From Halalkalicoccus jeotgali B3 (GTDB taxonomy: Archaea > Halobacteriota > Halobacteria > Halobacteriales > Halalkalicoccaceae), in assembly GCF_000196895.1 (NCBI RefSeq), contig NC_014297.1:124001-188000 (forward strand): DNA of 64,000 bases, given 5' to 3'. Under the pieces are notes generated by a model. It saw only the letters and a list, made by a program, of their open reading frames with translations, was not told where the DNA came from and ran no database searches. Numbering within the stretch: the stretch's first letter is position 1; each line of letters starts with the position of its first letter. Below are positions 60,564 to 64,000 of the stretch, piece by piece. The translations under genes and the position numbers were made by a program.

Positions 60564-61736
60564 CTATTCGTACTCCCGGCCGCCGAGTGCGCGCGATTCG
60601 ATGTACTCCCAGTCGTACTCGACGCCGAGGCCGGGTCCGTCGGGAACGCCGACCGTTCCGTCCGGATCGACCGCATCGAGCTGATCGGAGTAGCCGCCGA
60701 GATAGACCGGCGGCTGGGTGTTGTCGCATTTCGGGTGGACCAACGCGAGCTCGTAGTAGTTCGCGTTCCTCGTCGCGGCGATACAGTGGCGCTGGGCCGG
60801 TCCGGGCGCGTGAAACTCCACGTCGAGGCCGAACCCTTCCGCGATCTTCGCGCGTTTCATCGCGCCGGTGATCCCGCCGTCGTACTCGGGGTCCGCGCGG
60901 ACGAAATCCGTTGCCCCGCTCGCGATGAAGTCGGTAAAGGGTTCGAGCCCCCGGACGTGTTCGGTCTGCAAAATTGGGGTGTCTATGTGCTCGCCCAGTT
61001 TGCGGTGAGCGTGCTGGCTGCTCCCGCCGTCGCGATACGGGTCCTCGTACCAGTAGAAGTCCTGTTTGTCACACGCCTTCCCGACCTGAAGGGCGTCGGC
61101 GAACGTCTCGTACTCGCAGGCCGGATCGAGCATCAGGTCCATCCCGCTGCCGACGCGCTCGCCGACGGCATGAACCGTGGCGATCTCCCTGTCTATCTGT
61201 CGGGCGTCGTCGCCGCCACCCCAGCCGTGGATCTTGAAACCCGGAAACCCCCGTTCGCGACACTCCTCCGCGAAGTCGGCGTACGCCGCCGGGGAGTTGA
61301 GCCCGCCGCTGTCGTCGGCATGATACGTCGAGGCATACGTGGGCAGGCGCTCACGATACGTCCCCAATAGCTCGTGGATCGGGGCGTCGTGGTACTTGCC
61401 CGCAAAATCCCACAGCGCGATGTCGAGCGGCCCGATCCCCATGCGGTCGTACTTCCGCAAGGCGCGCTTGAGTTCGCTCCAGTGGCGCTCTCGGTGCAGG
61501 GGGTTCTTCCCGATCAGGTAGTCCGCCACCGTGTTGATCTGGGCGAACGCCGGCGAATTGCCGCCGATATACTCGCCGGTGATCCCCTCGGTGGTCTCGA
61601 TCTGGAGGGCGAAGAGCTTCCGCTCGGTGACCGCCCCGGGTTCGTAGGTCAGGTTGAAGCCGTTCTCGTCGGTGCCGACGTCTTCGATCGGGTAGGAGAA
61701 CTCCGTCGACTGGATCCGGGTGATCCGTGGTTCCAT
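60564..61736 (-). CDS. enolase-superfamily enzyme (mandelate racemase/muconate lactonizing type)
   Basis: The 390-residue TIM-barrel protein has a capping N-terminal domain. A Lys-rich strand (RGFPGFKIHGWGG) supplies a catalytic Lys and His, and metal ligands lie in MLDPACEY, YWYEDPY and LQTEHVRGLEP. A C-terminal HAPGPAQRHCIAAT holds a further His. This pattern fits sugar-acid dehydratases or racemases of the mandelate racemase subgroup, but the substrate cannot be named. It converges with the nucleoside hydrolase, with 15 bases between stops. Confidence 0.85.
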   Translation of the reverse strand: MEPRITRIQSTEFSYPIEDVGTDENGFNLTYEPGAVTERKLFALQIETTEGITGEYIGGNSPAFAQINTVADYLIGKNPLHRERHWSELKRALRKYDRMGIGPLDIALWDFAGKYHDAPIHELLGTYRERLPTYASTYHADDSGGLNSPAAYADFAEECRERGFPGFKIHGWGGGDDARQIDREIATVHAVGERVGSGMDLMLDPACEYETFADALQVGKACDKQDFYWYEDPYRDGGSSQHAHRKLGEHIDTPILQTEHVRGLEPFTDFIASGATDFVRADPEYDGGITGAMKRAKIAEGFGLDVEFHAPGPAQRHCIAATRNANYYELALVHPKCDNTQPPVYLGGYSDQLDAVDPDGTVGVPDGPGLGVEYDWEYIESRALGGREYE

Positions 61737-61772
61737 ACCGGGCACTCTCCGTCTATAGGAAAAAGGTTGGGG

Positions 61773-62273
61773 CTATTCGTCGGGACCGTGCGACTCCCCG
61801 TCGTCGAGTCCGGCGTCGTCCTCGTCGAGCCCCTCCAGCCCGTCGCCGCCGAGGTCACCCAGCCCGTCCACGTCCTCCCCGTCCAGATCGTGGATATCGT
61901 CGCTCTCTTCGACTTCCTCCTCGTCGAGCACGTCGATTTCGACCTCGACGGGATCGCCACGCTGGTCTTCGACCAGTTGGAGGACGAGCCGCCCGCCTTC
62001 GCGGCCGATCGCGCCGCCGACCGCATAGCCCACCGTCTGTTCGGCGAACTGGCCGGGCGTGTAGCGCCCGACCGTCTGTTTGACGACGAGTCGGCCGGTC
62101 ATCTGCCCGACCAGCTCGCCCATGCGCTCGAAGTCCATCGCCTCGGGATCGCCCTGTTCGAGCGCCTCTAGATCGACCGCCTCGACGAGTTGTGTGATCG
62201 AGTCGGCGGTAAAGGCCGCCTCCAATCCTCGATCGAATCCCCGCCCCAGCAGGTCCGGTAGGTTCGGTGCCAT
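61773..62273 (-). CDS. hypothetical haloarchaeal protein with acidic tail
   Basis: The 166-residue protein begins MAPNLPDLLGRGFDRGLEAA. A helical N-terminal ~100 residues contain VGQMTGRLVVKQTVGRYTPG and YAVGGAIGREGGRLVLQLVE, followed by a strongly acidic tail (residues ~115-166, Asp/Glu/Gly-rich) that is probably disordered. I recognise no family. It lies between the enolase-superfamily gene and the serine hydrolase on the same strand. Confidence 0.65.
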   Translation of the reverse strand: MAPNLPDLLGRGFDRGLEAAFTADSITQLVEAVDLEALEQGDPEAMDFERMGELVGQMTGRLVVKQTVGRYTPGQFAEQTVGYAVGGAIGREGGRLVLQLVEDQRGDPVEVEIDVLDEEEVEESDDIHDLDGEDVDGLGDLGGDGLEGLDEDDAGLDDGESHGPDE

Positions 62274-62328
62274 ACCCGTTTCTGTCGCTCCAAGGGGACA
62301 AAAAGCCTCCCTGCACCTGCCGGTCCCT

Positions 62329-64000
62329 TCAGAGACGGAACCCGAGCAGGTTCCAGTAGCGAAGCACCGCGAGGAATACTACGCACGTCAGCGCCACCAA
62401 CGTGTAGTGGAGCCGCGAGAGCACTCCCCAGTCGCCGTCGTGCCACGCGAGCACACAGCACGCGAGCGTTCCGAGCGTCGCCACCACCCCCAGCACCGGG
62501 AGCGCAAGCAACCCCAGCAACGCCGGTGGTGCCTCGAACAGTATCGCGTTGGGGTCGACGGCCACGAGGGTGCCGAGCCCGACGGCGAACCCGACGAACA
62601 GCGCGCTTGCGAGTCCCGCCGTCCACCGCGCGATCCGCGGCCGTTCGGGCCCCGGCGGGCGGTCCCTCATTCGGTGCCAGAGCCCGAGTGCGGACCAGCC
62701 CACGACCGCAGAGAGGAACACGAGAAGCGAGAGCCCGACCACCGCGAGCTGCGCCGTCGTCGCCTCGTACCACGCGAGACGCTCGAACGCCATCACCGGA
62801 ACGCTCCCCAGAAAGAGGTGGGTGATCTCGCCGTCGTCCTCCTCGAAAACCAGGGTATCCCCGCCGTCCTCGCGGCGAAAGACCAACGGCTCGACCTCGA
62901 TCCACCGCTCGACGCCGGCCCCGGGGAGCTCCGTCACGAGCGCGTCGTCATCGATCCGGACCTCCATCGCCCCGCCCAGCGCGCCGATCTTCTCGTAGGT
63001 GGTGTGTGGATAACGGATCGCTCGGTAGGACCCCGTGAGCGCCTCGCCGCGGGTCACCCCGTCGGCCACAGCCGGCGGGTCGGGCTCCCCGAGGTAGCGG
63101 TCGAGAAAGGCCCCGATGAACTCCTCGCGGGCCTGCGTCCCGCCGGGGCTGTTGTACGAGACGAACAGCCCGAGGTCCTGTTCGGGTGCGAGCAACAGCT
63201 GGCTGTGAAAGAGTTCCGTATCGCCGCCGTGGCCGATGGCCCGTTCCCCGCCGTGGCTCATCTCGTAGAAGCCATAACAGATCCCGTCGACCCGCTCGTC
63301 GTGGGCGAACCGCCGGCGGTGCATCGCCTCGACTGTCCCCGCTTCGAGGATCCGTGTTCCCTTCAGCTCTCCGCCCGCCAGGTGCGCGCGCATGAATCGC
63401 GCCATGTCCGTGGCGGTCGCGCTCATCGAGCCTGCGGGCGCGATTCCGACGTACTCGAACTCGCCCTCGACGAACTCCCCATCTTGATACCGGTAGCCCT
63501 TCGAGACCTCACCGACCCCCTCCGGCACCGGCTGGGCGAACGTGCTGTGATCCATCCCCAGCGGCTCGAAGACGTTCGCCTGCACGTAGCCCCCGAAGCT
63601 CGTTCCGGCTTGCTCGGCGACGATATGGCCCGCGAGCGCGGCCCCGTAGTTCGAGTAGGCGGCAAGCTCCCCCGGTGGGCGAACCCGTGTCGGCTGTTCG
63701 CCGGCCAACGTCTCACCGAGCGGGCGGAGGTCTTCGGGATCCTCGACGAACGTCCCCCGGTAGCGCTCCTCGAAGCCCGGCGTGTGGGTGCCGAGGTGGT
63801 CGAGCGTGACCGGTTCGCTGTAGGCCCCGGGGATCGTCACGTCCTCTAAATACTCGTTGACGTCCGTATCGAGGTCGAACTCGCCCCGCTCGACCCCCTG
63901 CATCACGCCCGTCCAGCCGAACAGCTTCGAGACCGAGCCGATCCGAAAGAGGGTCTCCTCGGCGTCGACGGGTTCGTCGTTCTCGACGTCGGCCCGCCCG
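62329..64000 (-). CDS. beta-lactamase-family serine hydrolase with C-terminal membrane domain (5' end beyond window)
   Basis: About 556 residues are visible; the N-terminus lies beyond the right edge. The catalytic motif Ser-x-x-Lys is present as RIGSVSKLFGW (about 63923-63955), followed by the Tyr motif YSNYGAALAGHI and the third motif HGGDTELFHS. This is the PF00144 (class C beta-lactamase/penicillin-binding/esterase) fold. A strand-rich domain of about 100 residues follows, then four C-terminal membrane segments (VVGLSLLVFLSAVVGWSALG and others). It is probably an esterase or peptidase acting at the membrane; the substrate is unknown. Confidence 0.88.
   Translation of the reverse strand, partial: GRADVENDEPVDAEETLFRIGSVSKLFGWTGVMQGVERGEFDLDTDVNEYLEDVTIPGAYSEPVTLDHLGTHTPGFEERYRGTFVEDPEDLRPLGETLAGEQPTRVRPPGELAAYSNYGAALAGHIVAEQAGTSFGGYVQANVFEPLGMDHSTFAQPVPEGVGEVSKGYRYQDGEFVEGEFEYVGIAPAGSMSATATDMARFMRAHLAGGELKGTRILEAGTVEAMHRRRFAHDERVDGICYGFYEMSHGGERAIGHGGDTELFHSQLLLAPEQDLGLFVSYNSPGGTQAREEFIGAFLDRYLGEPDPPAVADGVTRGEALTGSYRAIRYPHTTYEKIGALGGAMEVRIDDDALVTELPGAGVERWIEVEPLVFRREDGGDTLVFEEDDGEITHLFLGSVPVMAFERLAWYEATTAQLAVVGLSLLVFLSAVVGWSALGLWHRMRDRPPGPERPRIARWTAGLASALFVGFAVGLGTLVAVDPNAILFEAPPALLGLLALPVLGVVATLGTLACCVLAWHDGDWGVLSRLHYTLVALTCVVFLAVLRYWNLLGFRL

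Noticed and set aside
1-64000. CRISPR arrays, insertion sequences, integrases or rRNA genes
   Set aside because: I read for regularly spaced repeats, transposase and integrase motifs and rRNA segments and saw none in this window.

Overview
This window comes from a haloarchaeon (class Halobacteria). Most of the DNA is very GC-rich with GC-ending codons, and the proteins are strongly acidic (Asp/Glu-rich, Lys-poor), as expected of a salt-in cytoplasm. The replication machinery is archaeal: both subunits of DNA polymerase D, Orc1/Cdc6, OapABC, Hel308 and Hef. Many genes start at or within a few bases of a TATA-type promoter, which suggests leaderless transcripts. I cannot name the genus from the sequence alone.

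Layout. 1-384: AT-rich edge with fragmentary small membrane-protein genes. 385-4516: PolD large subunit, a PPC/DUF296 protein and a small haloarchaeal protein, all on the minus strand. 4691-9508: CBS protein, glycyl-tRNA synthetase, dolichol-kinase-like and SpoIIM-like membrane proteins. 9696-11926: methyltransferase, degenerate KaiC/RecA-like protein, an uncharacterised protein and a 30-residue membrane peptide. 12105-15775: a chromosomal replication origin, with oapC-oapB-oapA on one side, orc1/cdc6 on the other, and an AT-rich unwinding element between inverted ORB repeats. 15789-22850: signal peptidase, PolD small subunit, aspartate kinase, phosphoesterase, PurO, tRNA-Gln, a winged-helix protein, cold-shock protein and an SDR. 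22863-34365: mostly minus-strand metabolism and membrane genes, with KEOPS Cgi121, helicase Hel308, malate dehydrogenase and a frameshifted kptA. 34443-40305: acyl-CoA synthetase, two tandem paralogous small proteins of an unrecognised family, Hef, a TauE exporter and a 53-residue zinc-ribbon protein. 40470-54805: UvrB, CobT, ribonucleotide reductase NrdAB, a wHTH regulator, UvrC, an ABC exporter and NAD-dependent DNA ligase. 54858-58210: FAD monooxygenase, manganese catalase and a class V aminotransferase. 58211-59640: AT-rich island with a HEPN-motif gene that appears frameshifted. 59649-64000: nucleoside hydrolase, enolase-superfamily enzyme, an acidic protein and a serine hydrolase running off the end.

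How the genes fit together. The window is unusually dense in DNA replication, precursor supply and repair: initiator and origin, PolD, two repair helicases, UvrB/UvrC, ligase and RNR all lie within 55 kb. NrdB has the residue signature of class Ic (Mn/Fe, no tyrosyl radical) R2 proteins. The likely newer material is the AT-rich island with the HEPN-type gene and the tandem small-protein pair. Three genes (window start, kptA, HEPN gene) each read through intact if one base is added to a homopolymer tract, so either the assembly has homopolymer errors or these genes are decaying.
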